64,000 nucleotides of DNA, taken from positions 248,001-312,000 of the forward strand of contig NZ_BMQP01000002.1 of assembly GCF_014648175.1 (NCBI RefSeq), written 5' to 3'. Under the pieces are notes generated by a model, which saw nothing but the letters and a program-made list of their open reading frames with translations, ran no database searches and had not been told where the DNA came from. Shown here in pieces: positions 9,561 through 17,997 of this stretch; positions within the stretch are counted from its first letter, which is position 1; the number at the start of each line of letters is the position of its first letter. The position numbers and the translations under genes are program-made. This stretch comes from Planobispora rosea. GTDB taxonomy: Bacteria; Actinomycetota; Actinomycetes; Streptosporangiales; Streptosporangiaceae.

Positions 9561-11183
9561 TCAGAAGGGGACGGGCCGGTAGGCCCGCCTGAGCCTGCGG
9601 CTGCCGTGGGCGCTGGCGAACGAGGCGAGCCACGAGGAGGCCGCGTCCGCCCTGCTCCGGTTGGAGATCGCGAACCAGTCCATCTGGACCCGGTCGGGGT
9701 TCACGTCGAGCACACCGTAGCCGTGCGAGTCGAGCTCCACCCCGCGCACGTGCCGGTTGGCGGCGCGGACCAGCCCCTCGGCGGTGAGGGAGATCGTGCG
9801 CGGCTCGGCGCGCAGGAAGTCGTCGACGTTGTCGCTGGTGACCGAGGGCACGACGAACTCGACCGCGAGCGAGGGCGAGGCGGGGTAGGTCGCCGCGGTC
9901 CGCGGGACCTCGTTGGCCCAGCTGGTGTGGATGTCCCCGGTCAGGAAGACCGTGTTGTCCGGCAGGGCGGCGAGCAGGCGCTTGCGTTCGGCGGTGTAGC
10001 CGTCCCACTGGTCGCTGTTGAGCGCGTACCCCCCTTCGGGGACGCCGAGCAGCCTGCGCAGCGGGCCGAGGAGGTGGGCGGGCAGGGAGCCGAGCGCGAG
10101 CGGGCTGATCATCACGGAGTTGCCGATCAGCCGCCAGCGGGCGCCGCCGCCGGACAGGACGCTCCTGAGCCAGTCCATCTGGGCCTGGCCGGTCATCGTC
10201 CGGCCCGGATCGTCCACCTCGATCCCGGAGGTCTGCCGCGAGCGGTAGGAACGCAGGTCGAGCATGGTCAGGTCGGCCAGGGTGCCGAAGCGCAGGGTGC
10301 GGTAGATCTCCCCCGCCGGTCCCGTCCGCACCGGCATCCACTCGAAGTACGCCTGCCGGGACGCGGCCAGCCGGGGCGCCCACGGGCCCTCGGTCGCCGG
10401 ATCGTGGTTCTCCGCCCCGCCGGACCAGGAGTCGTTGGCCACCTCGTGGTCGTCCCAGACGATCATCCAGGGACAGGCGGCGTGCAGGGCCTGCAGGTCG
10501 GGATCGGTCTTGTACTGCCCGTGCCGCGTCCGGTAGTCCGCCAGCGAGAGGATCTCGTGCGCGGGCTCGTGCGGGCGCACCACGGTGCCGCGGGCGGCGA
10601 ACTCCCCCCTGCGGTACTCGTAGATGTAGTCGCCCAGGTGGACGACGCCGAACAGGTCACCGCGGGCCGCCAGGTGACGGTAGGCGGAGAAGTGGCCGGC
10701 CTCCCAGTTGGAGCAGGAGACCACGCCGAGGCGCAGCCCGTCGACCTCGGCCTCGGGGCGGGGCGCGGTCCGGGTCAGCCCGGCCGGTGAGGCGACGCCG
10801 TCGAACAGGAAACGGTAGTGATAGGTGGTCGCCGCCTCCAGCCCGCGCACGTCGACCTTGACCGTGTGGTCCCGTTCCGGGCCGGTGGTCAGCGTTCCGG
10901 AGGCGGCGATCTGCTGGAACCCCGGGTCCGCGGCGACCTGCCAGGTCACCTCGGCCGGGCCTCCCGCTCCGCTGCCGGGGGCGGCCTCCGGGACGGGGGT
11001 GACCCGCGTCCAGATGATGACGGCGTCCGGCAGCGGGTCGCCGGAGGCGACGCCGTGCCGGAACGGCGTCGCCTCGGCCGCCGCGGCGATGGCGGTGGCG
11101 GTGGCGGGGAGACCGACCGCCGCGATGCCGGTGCCGGCCGCCGCGGCCTTGAGGAAGTCACGTCGGATGATCGCCTTTGTCAC
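9561..11183 (-). CDS. phoD: Alkaline phosphatase D family protein, Tat-exported
   Basis: 540 residues, a secreted phosphodiesterase/phosphatase of the PhoD/PLD-type metallophosphatase family used for phosphate scavenging. A twin-arginine signal ([17 protein letters not shown]) opens the protein, so export is through Tat, likely already folded with metal. A PhoD N-terminal domain ([21 protein letters not shown]) is followed by the metallophosphatase core with [25 protein letters not shown], and [11 protein letters not shown], which carry the Asp/His/Asn metal ligands. The start is a GTG with no Shine-Dalgarno; promoter hexamers sit directly upstream, so a leaderless mRNA is likely. It is monocistronic and converges on the lyase gene. 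Confidence 0.93.
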   Translation of the reverse strand: MTKAIIRRDFLKAAAAGTGIAAVGLPATATAIAAAAEATPFRHGVASGDPLPDAVIIWTRVTPVPEAAPGSGAGGPAEVTWQVAADPGFQQIAASGTLTTGPERDHTVKVDVRGLEAATTYHYRFLFDGVASPAGLTRTAPRPEAEVDGLRLGVVSCSNWEAGHFSAYRHLAARGDLFGVVHLGDYIYEYRRGEFAARGTVVRPHEPAHEILSLADYRTRHGQYKTDPDLQALHAACPWMIVWDDHEVANDSWSGGAENHDPATEGPWAPRLAASRQAYFEWMPVRTGPAGEIYRTLRFGTLADLTMLDLRSYRSRQTSGIEVDDPGRTMTGQAQMDWLRSVLSGGGARWRLIGNSVMISPLALGSLPAHLLGPLRRLLGVPEGGYALNSDQWDGYTAERKRLLAALPDNTVFLTGDIHTSWANEVPRTAATYPASPSLAVEFVVPSVTSDNVDDFLRAEPRTISLTAEGLVRAANRHVRGVELDSHGYGVLDVNPDRVQMDWFAISNRSRADAASSWLASFASAHGSRRLRRAYRPVPF

Positions 11184-11189
11184 GACCGG

Positions 11190-11218
11190 AAGCTACGTCC
11201 GGTCAAGACGACTGACAA
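11190..11218 (-). promoter_or_regulatory. phoD promoter, leaderless spacing
   Basis: Minus strand TTGTCA (11213-11218), 17-base spacer, TAGCTT (11190-11195), then six bases to the GTG start. The distance places transcription start at or next to the start codon. Confidence 0.55.
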
Positions 11219-11337
11219 GGCCCAAGAATGGACGTTCACCCGCTGTTCCACGGGCGGTCGGACGGCGGCGGCGTGGCCGTCCTGCGCTCCACGAGGGCCG
11301 GGCGGCCCCGGTCGGCCACGGCGCGCGATACGTGAGA

Positions 11338-12477
11338 TCAGGCGGCTTTGGTGCCGGTGCGGGGTGGGACGGCGCCCCACTCCTCGGACCGCGTCTCGGC
11401 CAGGACGAGATCGACGACGTCGGCCAGGTCGCCGTTGCGGGCGAAGGCCTCCCGCTGGCGGGCCGCGGAGCTCCCCCGCCCCAGCGCCTCACGGACCAGG
11501 GTCGTCACCAGCTCCCAGTCACCGGCGGCCTCCAGCTCCGGCCGCAGGCCGTCCACCATCCGCCCGATCACCTCGGCGGCCGGGCGCGGGACGCCCTCGT
11601 CCGGATCGACCAGCTCGCCCTCCAGGCCGGACCGGGCCGCCCGCCAGGTCGCGGCGCGCACCGGCTCCGGCCGTACCGAGCGGTCGGGCCCTTTCCGGAT
11701 CGCCGTCAGCTCGCGGGCCACCAGAGCGCGGAACAGCCCGGCGATCACCAGGATGTCGCTCACGCGCGGACAGGAGTCGCACACCCGCAGCTCGACGGTG
11801 GGAACGTGGTCCGAGGGCCGGATGTCGAAGTAGAGCATGCCGGGATCGGTGATCACACCCGACCGCATGAGGTCCTCGACCATCCGGTCGTACTCCGCGG
11901 CCGAGGCGAACTTGGCCAGCGGCCCGGCGGTGGGCCAGCGCTGCCAGACGAGCGGACGGTAGCTGGCGTATCCGGTGTCCTCTCCCAGCCAGTAGGGCGA
12001 ACTCGAGCTCAGCGCGAGCAGCGGGGGGACCCAGGGGGCCAGCCGGTGGGCGACGGCGACCGCCAGGTCCCGGTCCTCGATCTGGGCGTGCACCTGGGTT
12101 CCGCAGATGAGCTGCTCGCGGGTGAGGAGCTGGTAGTCGGCGAGCATCTGCTCGTAGCGGGGGTCCGGGGAGATCTTCAGCGCGTCCTGGTCCACCAGCG
12201 GCATGCTTCCGGCCGCCGCGATCCCCAGGCCCAGCCCCTCCGCCACTCCGGTCACCTCGCGGCGCAGCCCGGTCAGCTCGCGCCCGAGGTCCTCCAGGCG
12301 TTCGAGCGGCCTGCTGTTGGCCTCCACCACCGAACGCTGCAGCTCGGGGGTGAACTGGTCGGACGGCAACCGCCTCAGCAGCAGACCGGCCCGTGACACG
12401 AGGTACCGGGTCTCCACGTCGACGACGTGGAACTCCTCCTCGACCCCGATCATGATCGACCCAGCGGGATCCGCCAT
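11338..12477 (-). CDS. Glutamate-cysteine ligase family 2 protein (YbdK-type carboxylate-amine ligase)
   Basis: 379 residues of the GCS2 ATP-dependent carboxylate-amine ligase fold. The N-terminal signature IGVEEEFHVVD (about residues 9-19) is diagnostic of the family, followed by STGSMPLV-like AAAGSMPLVDQD, CGTQVHAQIEDRDLAVAVAHRL and the substrate/ATP region MLYFDIRPSDHVPTVELRVCDS. YbdK from E. coli has weak glutamate-cysteine ligase activity; actinomycetes make mycothiol rather than glutathione, so the natural product is uncertain. I chose the ATG preceded by GGTGG; an in-frame ATG five codons upstream is also possible. The gene stands alone, facing the repeat region upstream. Confidence 0.88.
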   Translation of the reverse strand: MADPAGSIMIGVEEEFHVVDVETRYLVSRAGLLLRRLPSDQFTPELQRSVVEANSRPLERLEDLGRELTGLRREVTGVAEGLGLGIAAAGSMPLVDQDALKISPDPRYEQMLADYQLLTREQLICGTQVHAQIEDRDLAVAVAHRLAPWVPPLLALSSSSPYWLGEDTGYASYRPLVWQRWPTAGPLAKFASAAEYDRMVEDLMRSGVITDPGMLYFDIRPSDHVPTVELRVCDSCPRVSDILVIAGLFRALVARELTAIRKGPDRSVRPEPVRAATWRAARSGLEGELVDPDEGVPRPAAEVIGRMVDGLRPELEAAGDWELVTTLVREALGRGSSAARQREAFARNGDLADVVDLVLAETRSEEWGAVPPRTGTKAA

Positions 12478-12575
12478 CTCGAACCACCCCATCAGAGCAC
12501 ACCGGTCATCGGATGTCCGGCCGCCCACTTCCCGGGAAACGGCCCTTTGCACTTCACGGGTCCCGGAGATCCCCA

Positions 12576-12680
12576 TGCGCTTCGCGGGCGATCCCGAGGA
12601 CCGTGCGGGCTTCGCGAGCCGTCCCGGAGACCGTGCGCGCCTCGCGAGCCGTCCCGGAGACCGTGCGCGCCTCGCGGAGC
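12576..12680. repeat. 30-base tandem repeats in the intergenic spacer
   Basis: Two near-identical 30-base units (12601-12630, 12631-12660; core GAGCCGTCCCGGAGACCGTG) are flanked by partial copies on both sides, giving about 3.5 units with TCGCGAGC blocks. The units differ at only two bases. The repeat lies between the stop of the leftward reductase and the start of the leftward ligase, and may form stem-loops. Confidence 0.8.
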
Positions 12681-12691
12681 CCGCACGGAAC

Positions 12692-13582
12692 TCAGAGCAG
12701 TTCGGCCAGGACCTCGTCGACCGGCGTGGCGGTGACGCCGAGGAGCTTCTCGGTCTCGGTGAAGTCCGAGACGTACGGCAGGCCGGGAGCCTCCAGCACC
12801 TCGGTGAGCTCCGCCCAGAACGGGTCGGTGAGCGTCAGCAACGCCAGCTCCCGCTCGGTCAGCTCCTCCAGCCGGGGTACGGGCGCCCCGGCCAGCTCGG
12901 CCAGCCGCGCCGCCAGCTCGCGCACCGACGGCGTGACGACCGGTACGTGCCAGGCCCGTCCCCAGGAGCGCTCGTCGCGGCCCGCGGCGACGAGCGTGCG
13001 GGCCGTGTCGCCGACGGAGGAGTAGCTGTGCGGCAGGTCGAGCTCCTGCGGCACCAGGGCGAACGCGCCCGCCAGGACCCGGGGCTGGACCATGAGGCTG
13101 AAGACCGAGAGCGCGCCGGCGCCGTAGAACTGACCGGCCCGCACCTCGGTGACCCGTGCGCCCGAGGCGGCGGCCTCCTCCCACAGGCGGGCCCGCAGGC
13201 GGCCCTTCGGGCCGGTGGCCCGCAGCGGCAGTCCCGGATGGATCGGCCCCTCGACGAGGCCGTAGCCGTACAGGTTGCCCAGCATGACGTAGCGCACGCC
13301 GGTGCGCGCCGCGGCGGTCAGCAGGCTCGCCGCCAGCGCCGGGAACTCCTGCGGCCAGCGGTGGTACGGCGGCGCGGCGCAGCCGAACAGCGTGGCGGCG
13401 CCCTCCAGCAGTCCGGTGAGCCGGTCGGCGTCGGCGGCGTCCGCGGCCACCTTCTCGACCAGGGGGTGGTCGGGTCCGCCGCCGCCACGGCTGACGATCT
13501 TGACGCGCTCGCCGTCGGCGGCGAGCAGCAGGGCGGTGCGGGAGGCGGCGGCACCGGCGCCGGTGATCACGTGGAAGGTCAT
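12692..13582 (-). CDS. NAD(P)-binding reductase/epimerase (extended SDR-like)
   Basis: 296 residues with an atypical N-terminal dinucleotide motif (FHVITGAGAAASRTALLLAADG), then LFGCAAPPYHRWPQEFPALAASLL and YVMLGNLYGYGLVEGPIHPG. This last segment aligns with the YGxG/YxxxK region of extended short-chain dehydrogenases, with K replaced in context by GPKGRLRARLWEEA. Such proteins act as NAD-dependent epimerases or isoflavone-reductase-like enzymes; the substrate is unknown. It is divergent from an AraC-type regulator with only 72 bases between, a common pairing of regulator and target. The C-terminal region (WAELTEVLEAPGLPYVSDFT) is typical of the NmrA/epimerase subgroup. Confidence 0.8.
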   Translation of the reverse strand: MTFHVITGAGAAASRTALLLAADGERVKIVSRGGGGPDHPLVEKVAADAADADRLTGLLEGAATLFGCAAPPYHRWPQEFPALAASLLTAAARTGVRYVMLGNLYGYGLVEGPIHPGLPLRATGPKGRLRARLWEEAAASGARVTEVRAGQFYGAGALSVFSLMVQPRVLAGAFALVPQELDLPHSYSSVGDTARTLVAAGRDERSWGRAWHVPVVTPSVRELAARLAELAGAPVPRLEELTERELALLTLTDPFWAELTEVLEAPGLPYVSDFTETEKLLGVTATPVDEVLAELL

Positions 13583-13654
13583 GGACCCACCGTCCACGAC
13601 ACCCCTAGGCTGGCGGCAGTGGCCAGAATGCCAGCTATCCGGAGGATCCGGCCA

Positions 13655-14599
13655 GTGCATCGCATCGTGCTCGTCGTCGTGACGCCCGTCATGAGCTTCG
13701 ACGTGTCCATCCCGTACATGGTCTTCGGCGGCGTCGAGGTCGACGGCGCCCCGGGCTACACCGTCCTGTCGTGCACGGCCGAGCCGGGCGTCGTTCCCAC
13801 GGCCGGCGGCCCCGATCTGTTCATCCCGCACGGTCTGGAGGCGGTACGGGGGGCCGGCACCGTGATCGCGGTCGGCAGCGGCGGCGAGCCCGCCCATCCC
13901 GAGGCGTTGCGGGCGCTGCGGGAGGCGGCGGACGCCGGGGCGCGCATCGCCTCCCTGTGCACCGGCGCCTTCGCGCTGGCGCAGGCGGGGTTGCTGGACG
14001 GCCGGCCGGCGACCACCCACTGGGCCCTGGCCGACGCGCTGGCCGCCCGTCATCCCGCCGTCGAGGTCCGCCCCGACGTGCTCTACGTCGACGACGGCCA
14101 GGTGCTGACCTCGGCGGGCGCGGCCGCCGCCATCGATCTGTGCCTGCACCTGGTACGGCTCGACCACGGGGCGGCCGCCGCCAACGCGGTGGCCCGGGCC
14201 GCGGTCGTCTCCCCCCTGCGCCCCGGCGGCCAGGCCCAGTTCATCACCACGCCGCTGCCGCCCGAGCGCGGCACCTGGCTGGCCGCGACCCGGGCGTGGA
14301 CACTGGCTCACCTGGACCGCCCGCTGACCCTCAAGGACCTGGCCGGCCACGCCGGCACCAGCGTGCGCACCCTGACCCGCCGCTTCCACGCCGAGACCGG
14401 GCTCAGCCCGCTGCAGTGGCTGCTGCACCGGCGCATCGACCGGGCACGGGAGTTGCTGGAGACCACCGATCTGCCGATGAACGAGATCGCCTGGAAGAGC
14501 GGGCTGGGCAGCGCGGACTCCCTGCGCAAGCACCTGGTCGGCCGGGTGGGGCTCACCCCCAGCGCCTACCGCGCCGGCTTCCGCCGTACGGACGGCTGA
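13655..14599 (+). CDS. GlxA/FtrA-type transcriptional regulator (DJ-1/PfpI domain plus AraC HTH)
   Basis: 314 residues. An N-terminal DJ-1/PfpI (class I glutamine amidotransferase-like) domain (HRIVLVVVTPVMSFDVSIPYM...) includes the nucleophile-elbow-like ASLCTGAFALAQAGLLDGRPATTHW. A C-terminal AraC domain with two helix-turn-helix units follows: DLAGHAGTSVRTLTRRFHAE and MNEIAWKSGLGSADSLRKHL. The GGAGGA box at 13641-13646 stands 8 bases from the GTG, fixing the start; the upstream ATG at 13628 has no such site. Divergent placement suggests it regulates the reductase gene, probably responding to a small metabolite. Cytoplasmic. Confidence 0.92.
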   Translation: MHRIVLVVVTPVMSFDVSIPYMVFGGVEVDGAPGYTVLSCTAEPGVVPTAGGPDLFIPHGLEAVRGAGTVIAVGSGGEPAHPEALRALREAADAGARIASLCTGAFALAQAGLLDGRPATTHWALADALAARHPAVEVRPDVLYVDDGQVLTSAGAAAAIDLCLHLVRLDHGAAAANAVARAAVVSPLRPGGQAQFITTPLPPERGTWLAATRAWTLAHLDRPLTLKDLAGHAGTSVRTLTRRFHAETGLSPLQWLLHRRIDRARELLETTDLPMNEIAWKSGLGSADSLRKHLVGRVGLTPSAYRAGFRRTDG

Positions 14600-14764
14600 C
14601 CCCCGACCGGCCCGGCCACCGGGCCGGCGGGCGCGGCTCGCGCTGGCAGCGTGGCCCCGGTCGGAGAGAGGATGGGCGTGGGCCGCGGCCGGTGACCGCG
14701 GTGACCGGTGGCCGTGGTGACTGGTGGCCGTGGTGACTGGTGGCACGCGGAAGGAGGGGACGGC
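14600..14764. repeat. Intergenic spacer with short GGTGACTGGTGGCCGTG-type repeats
   Basis: Around 14690-14745 the motif GTGGCCGTGGTGACTGGTGG occurs in overlapping, slightly varied copies with a 15-16 base period. It precedes the eIF-2B-like gene and ends just before its AAGGAGGGG ribosome binding site. Function unknown. Confidence 0.6.
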
Positions 14765-15850
14765 ATGGGCGAACCGGTGCTCGCCGAGTCCGTACGGTAT
14801 GCGGACGACGGCGCGGTGGAGATCCTCGACCGCCGCGTCTACCCGTTCGAAGTGAGCTGGGTGCGCTGCGCGACCAGCGAGGACGTGGCGGTGGCCATCG
14901 AGCGGATGGTGACGCAGAGCACGGGACCCCTGTTCGCAGCCACGGCCGGCATGGTGCTGGGGGCGCGCGAGGCTCGCGGCGACGGGCCGCAGGAGGCGGC
15001 GGCGCGGCTGCGTGCCGTGGGAAGGCGGCTGGTGGCCACCCGGCCGACCAACAACCACATCCGTGACGCGGTGCACGCCGTCCTGTCGGCGACCGTGGGC
15101 ACGGGCGGGGATCCCGGCGAAGGCCCCGGTCACGACCACGCGCGGCTCGGCGGTGACGACCGTCCACGGCTCACCGGCGACGGTCGCGCGCGGCTCGCCG
15201 GTGACGAGCTGGTGGCGGCGGTCGAGGCGGCGGCGCGCGCGCACGAGGACGTCTACCACGCCCGGAACGCCGTCCTGGGCGAGCACGCCGCCTCACTGCT
15301 CGGCGACGGCACGCGGGTTCTCACCCACTGCTGGGCCGACGCGTTCCTTATCGCTGTGGTGCGGGCGGCGCAGGCGGCGGGCAAACGCCTGGAGTTCGTC
15401 TGCACCGAGACCCGTCCGTACCTGCAGGGCGCCCGGCTGACCGCCGCGGCGCTGGTCGAGATGGGCTACCGGCCGACGCTGATCACCGACGGCATGGTGG
15501 CCGCGGTCCTGGCCGACGGGCTGGCCGACGTGGCGCTGACCGCCGCCGACCGGGTGACGCTGGACGGCCATGTGATCAACAAGGTGGGCACGCTCGGCGT
15601 CGCGCTGGCCGCCCGCGCCTTCGACGTCCCGTTCTACGTGCTCATCGACGCCCCGGACCCGCAGACCCCGACGGCCGCCGACGTGGTGATCGAGCGGCGT
15701 GACGGCGACGAGGTGCTGCACGCGCTCGGCCGGCGCACCGCCGCCGAGGGTGTGACCGGCTACTATCCGGCCTTCGACGTGACCCCGCCCCACCTGGTGA
15801 CCCGCATCGTGACCGGGAGCGGGATCCACCGGCCCGACGCCTTGACGTAG
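14765..15850 (+). CDS. eIF-2B alpha/beta/delta-like sugar-phosphate isomerase (MtnA / ribose-1,5-bisphosphate isomerase type)
   Basis: 361 residues. The fold signature includes RPTNNHIRDAVHAVL, RVLTHCWADAFLIAVVRAA with the catalytic-type Cys of the THC motif, CTETRPYLQGARLTAAAL, ADRVTLDGHVINKVGTLGVALAA with the catalytic-type Asp, and PFYVLIDAPDPQTP. These are the active-site elements of S-methyl-5-thioribose-1-phosphate isomerase and archaeal ribose-1,5-bisphosphate isomerase, so an aldose-ketose phosphate isomerase role is likely. Between the helical N-domain and the core there is an insertion of about 35 residues rich in G/D/R with repeated ARL-GDD/GDG units, not part of the usual family. 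A strong AAGGAGGGG fixes the ATG. No neighbour points to methionine salvage. Confidence 0.85.
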   Translation: MGEPVLAESVRYADDGAVEILDRRVYPFEVSWVRCATSEDVAVAIERMVTQSTGPLFAATAGMVLGAREARGDGPQEAAARLRAVGRRLVATRPTNNHIRDAVHAVLSATVGTGGDPGEGPGHDHARLGGDDRPRLTGDGRARLAGDELVAAVEAAARAHEDVYHARNAVLGEHAASLLGDGTRVLTHCWADAFLIAVVRAAQAAGKRLEFVCTETRPYLQGARLTAAALVEMGYRPTLITDGMVAAVLADGLADVALTAADRVTLDGHVINKVGTLGVALAARAFDVPFYVLIDAPDPQTPTAADVVIERRDGDEVLHALGRRTAAEGVTGYYPAFDVTPPHLVTRIVTGSGIHRPDALT

Positions 15851-15860
15851 TACCACTGCA

Positions 15861-15904
15861 GATATTGCGACATTTACCGCAATATCAATGATCTTCTGGA
15901 TCAT
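15861..15904. promoter_or_regulatory. Two adjacent palindromes upstream of the secreted hydrolase
   Basis: GATATTGCG and CGCAATATC (15861-15869, 15878-15886) form a perfect 9-base inverted repeat around an 8-base spacer. Next to it ATGATC and GATCAT (15888-15893, 15899-15904) flank 5 bases. AT-rich and lacking a T-tract, they look more like regulator binding sites than a terminator, although they directly follow a stop codon. Confidence 0.5.
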
Positions 15905-16034
15905 GTCGTTGTATCGTGCTGCCGTCGATTTGTCGCGGTCAACACGGGGGCCGCGTCCGCTGCCGCCGACCCCGCGGGTCGTTGCGGCCGCCGACCGACG
16001 ATGACCAAGGCCGATCGAGTACCGCACGAGTGAA

Positions 16035-16050
16035 CCGATCGGCCGATCGG
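16035..16050. promoter_or_regulatory. Tandem CCGATCGG palindrome before the hydrolase start
   Basis: CCGATCGG is repeated twice without gap, giving a 16-base palindrome that ends 13 bases before the GTG start of the hydrolase. It overlaps the leader and could bind a repressor or form a hairpin that masks the GGAG ribosome binding site. Confidence 0.4.
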
Positions 16051-16063
16051 CGATTGGAGCACT

Positions 16064-17779
16064 GTGCGAAAAAGATCTCCCCTGCTCGCCGCCGCCTTCG
16101 TGGCGGTAGCGACGCTGTTACCCGTATCGTCCGCCGTCGCGGCGGGCCCCGCAGATGCGGCCACGGCGACCCCGGCACCGTCAGGGACTCCGAAGCCCTC
16201 AGGGACCCCGACGGCCTCTCCGACCCCGACGGCCTCTCCGACTCCGACGACCTCTCCGGTTCCGGACCCCGGGAAGGCCCGCATCACCTGGGCGCCCTGC
16301 GAGGAGGAGCCCTCCGCCGAGTGCGGCAGGCTGAGGGTGCCGATCGACTGGTCCCGCCCGGACGGGCCCGCCATCGACCTGGCCGTCGCCCGCCGCAAGG
16401 CCACCGACCCCGCGGCCCGTGTCGGGTCCCTGGTGATCAACCCGGGCGGTCCGGGCGGATCAGGCGTGGAAGCCGCCTACGGCGCTCCCGGTTTCTTCAC
16501 CCCGGAACTGCAGAAGCACTTCGACATCGTCGGCTTCGACCCCCGGGGTGTGGGCCGCAGCCACCCGGTGATCTGCTCGGCGTCGGTGTACAACCAGATG
16601 CCGTACGCCGTCATGAAGAGCCAGGCCGACTTCGTCAGGTGGAGCGCCTACGCCAAGAAGCTGCGCGCGGACTGCCGGGCCCGTACCGGCCCGCTGTACG
16701 ACCACGTCGACTCGGTCAACGTCGCACGCGACCTGGACGCCCTGCGCGCCGCGCTGGGCGAGGAGAAACTCACCTTCTACGGGATCTCGTACGGGACGCT
16801 GATCGGCCAGATGTACGCCGAGCTGTTCCCGAACCGGATCCGGGCCATGGCCCTGGACAGCAACATGGACCACAGCCTCGGCGTCAAGGCCTTCCTCGAC
16901 AGCGAGGCCGCCGCCGTCGAGGACGCCTTCGACCAGTTCGTCGGCTGGTGCGACCAGGAGCCCGCCTGCGCCCTGCATGGCAAGGACGTCCGGGCGGTGT
17001 GGGAGAGGATCCTGGCCAAGGCGCGCAGCGGCAAGCTGTACTACCCGGGCGTCACCGACCGCCCGATGACCGAGATCCAGGTCCTGTGGCAGGGCGTGCT
17101 GGGCAACGAGGGTCCCGCCTGGCAGCTGCTGAGCGAGATGCTCCGCGCCCTGGACGGCGGAGAGCCGCCGTCATGGGTGCCCCCGCTGCCCGGCCGGCAG
17201 CCCGTGTCGGGAGAGGTCGCCCACCTGCCCACCGCGATCCTCTGCCAGGACTACCGGCTCCCGGTGCGCAGCTACAAGGAGTACGCCTGGCTGCTGCGCA
17301 GCAGCAACCGACACGCCCCGGACATGCGCTACAACCCGATGCCGATCGAGGACCTGCCCGTCTGCCTCGGCCACCCCACCACCAACCCGCAGCACCGGCT
17401 GCGCTACACGGGCAGCGCTCCGATCCTGCTGGGCAACTCCCTGCACGACCCCTCCACGCCGTACTCCTGGTCCGCCAACGTGGCCCGGCAGTTCGGCCCC
17501 AAGGCACGCCTGATCACCTATGAGGGCTGGGGCCACCGCATCTACGGCAAGGACGAGTGCAGCACGGTGCCGATCGACAACTACCTGATCTCGCTGACCC
17601 TGCCCCCGCACGGCTTCCGCTGCCCCGTGGGCGGCAGAGTCGAGACCCTGGCCGAGAAGAAGAAGCAGCAGCGTGAGCTGTGGCCGACGGACAAGCTCCC
17701 CTGGAGCTCCTCGTTCCCGGCCCTCTCCCGCCTGCAGCCGGCCACGGCCGCCGTCGGCACGTCCAGGACGTCAGACTGA
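16064..17779 (+). CDS. Secreted tripeptidyl aminopeptidase-like alpha/beta hydrolase (S33-type)
   Basis: 571 residues exported by a Sec signal peptide (RKRSPLLAAAFVAVATLLPVSSAVA). A proline/serine/threonine linker with SGTPxx and TASPTPT repeats spans residues ~35-65. The catalytic domain has the oxyanion motif NPGGPGGSG, the nucleophile elbow GISYGTLIGQ, an Asp in NSLHDPSTPYSWS and a His in WGHRIYGKDEC, followed by the C-terminal TAP-like domain with paired cysteines. This is the SlpD/Tap family of streptomycete mycelial proteases that remove tripeptides from secreted proteins. The start GTG has GGAG eight bases upstream. Monocistronic, with palindromes in the 213-base upstream region and an 18-base inverted repeat after the stop. 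Confidence 0.93.
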   Translation: MRKRSPLLAAAFVAVATLLPVSSAVAAGPADAATATPAPSGTPKPSGTPTASPTPTASPTPTTSPVPDPGKARITWAPCEEEPSAECGRLRVPIDWSRPDGPAIDLAVARRKATDPAARVGSLVINPGGPGGSGVEAAYGAPGFFTPELQKHFDIVGFDPRGVGRSHPVICSASVYNQMPYAVMKSQADFVRWSAYAKKLRADCRARTGPLYDHVDSVNVARDLDALRAALGEEKLTFYGISYGTLIGQMYAELFPNRIRAMALDSNMDHSLGVKAFLDSEAAAVEDAFDQFVGWCDQEPACALHGKDVRAVWERILAKARSGKLYYPGVTDRPMTEIQVLWQGVLGNEGPAWQLLSEMLRALDGGEPPSWVPPLPGRQPVSGEVAHLPTAILCQDYRLPVRSYKEYAWLLRSSNRHAPDMRYNPMPIEDLPVCLGHPTTNPQHRLRYTGSAPILLGNSLHDPSTPYSWSANVARQFGPKARLITYEGWGHRIYGKDECSTVPIDNYLISLTLPPHGFRCPVGGRVETLAEKKKQQRELWPTDKLPWSSSFPALSRLQPATAAVGTSRTSD

Positions 17780-17796
17780 GCTCCGGCCGGTTGTGA

Positions 17797-17871
17797 CCGG
17801 CTCCGGCCACGCCGTCAGCAGCCTCGCGCCCAGGACCGGGGGCGGGACGAAGGCGGCGTGGCCGGAGCCGG
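17797..17871. terminator. Long inverted repeat between converging genes
   Basis: Perfect 18-base arms at 17797-17814 and 17854-17871 (core GGCTCCGGCCACGCC and its complement) flank a 39-base loop. It sits between the end of the hydrolase gene and the end of the SARP gene, a position expected for a two-way terminator. Confidence 0.6.
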
Positions 17872-17997
17872 CGGCTTCCTCAATCCGTCCCGGCCGGGGC
17901 ACAGGGGACACCATTCGCACGAAGAACGCAAAAACCCCTTCGACCAGCGTCGTGAACCGGGCTCACCACTCCACGGAACCCGCTGCCTCTTCGCCGA

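Noticed and set aside
11229-11250. PHO-box-like GTTCACCCGCTGTTCCAC upstream of phoD
   Set aside because: Only the first unit fits the GTTCACC repeat, and it points away from phoD; too weak to list as a PhoP site.
12576-12680. Possible CRISPR array
   Set aside because: The 30-base units are directly adjacent with no unique spacers, and there are no cas genes in the window.
12692-15286. 864-codon leftward frame
   Set aside because: Only its last 296 codons are the real reductase; the rest is a shadow of the AraC-type and eIF-2B-like genes on the other strand.
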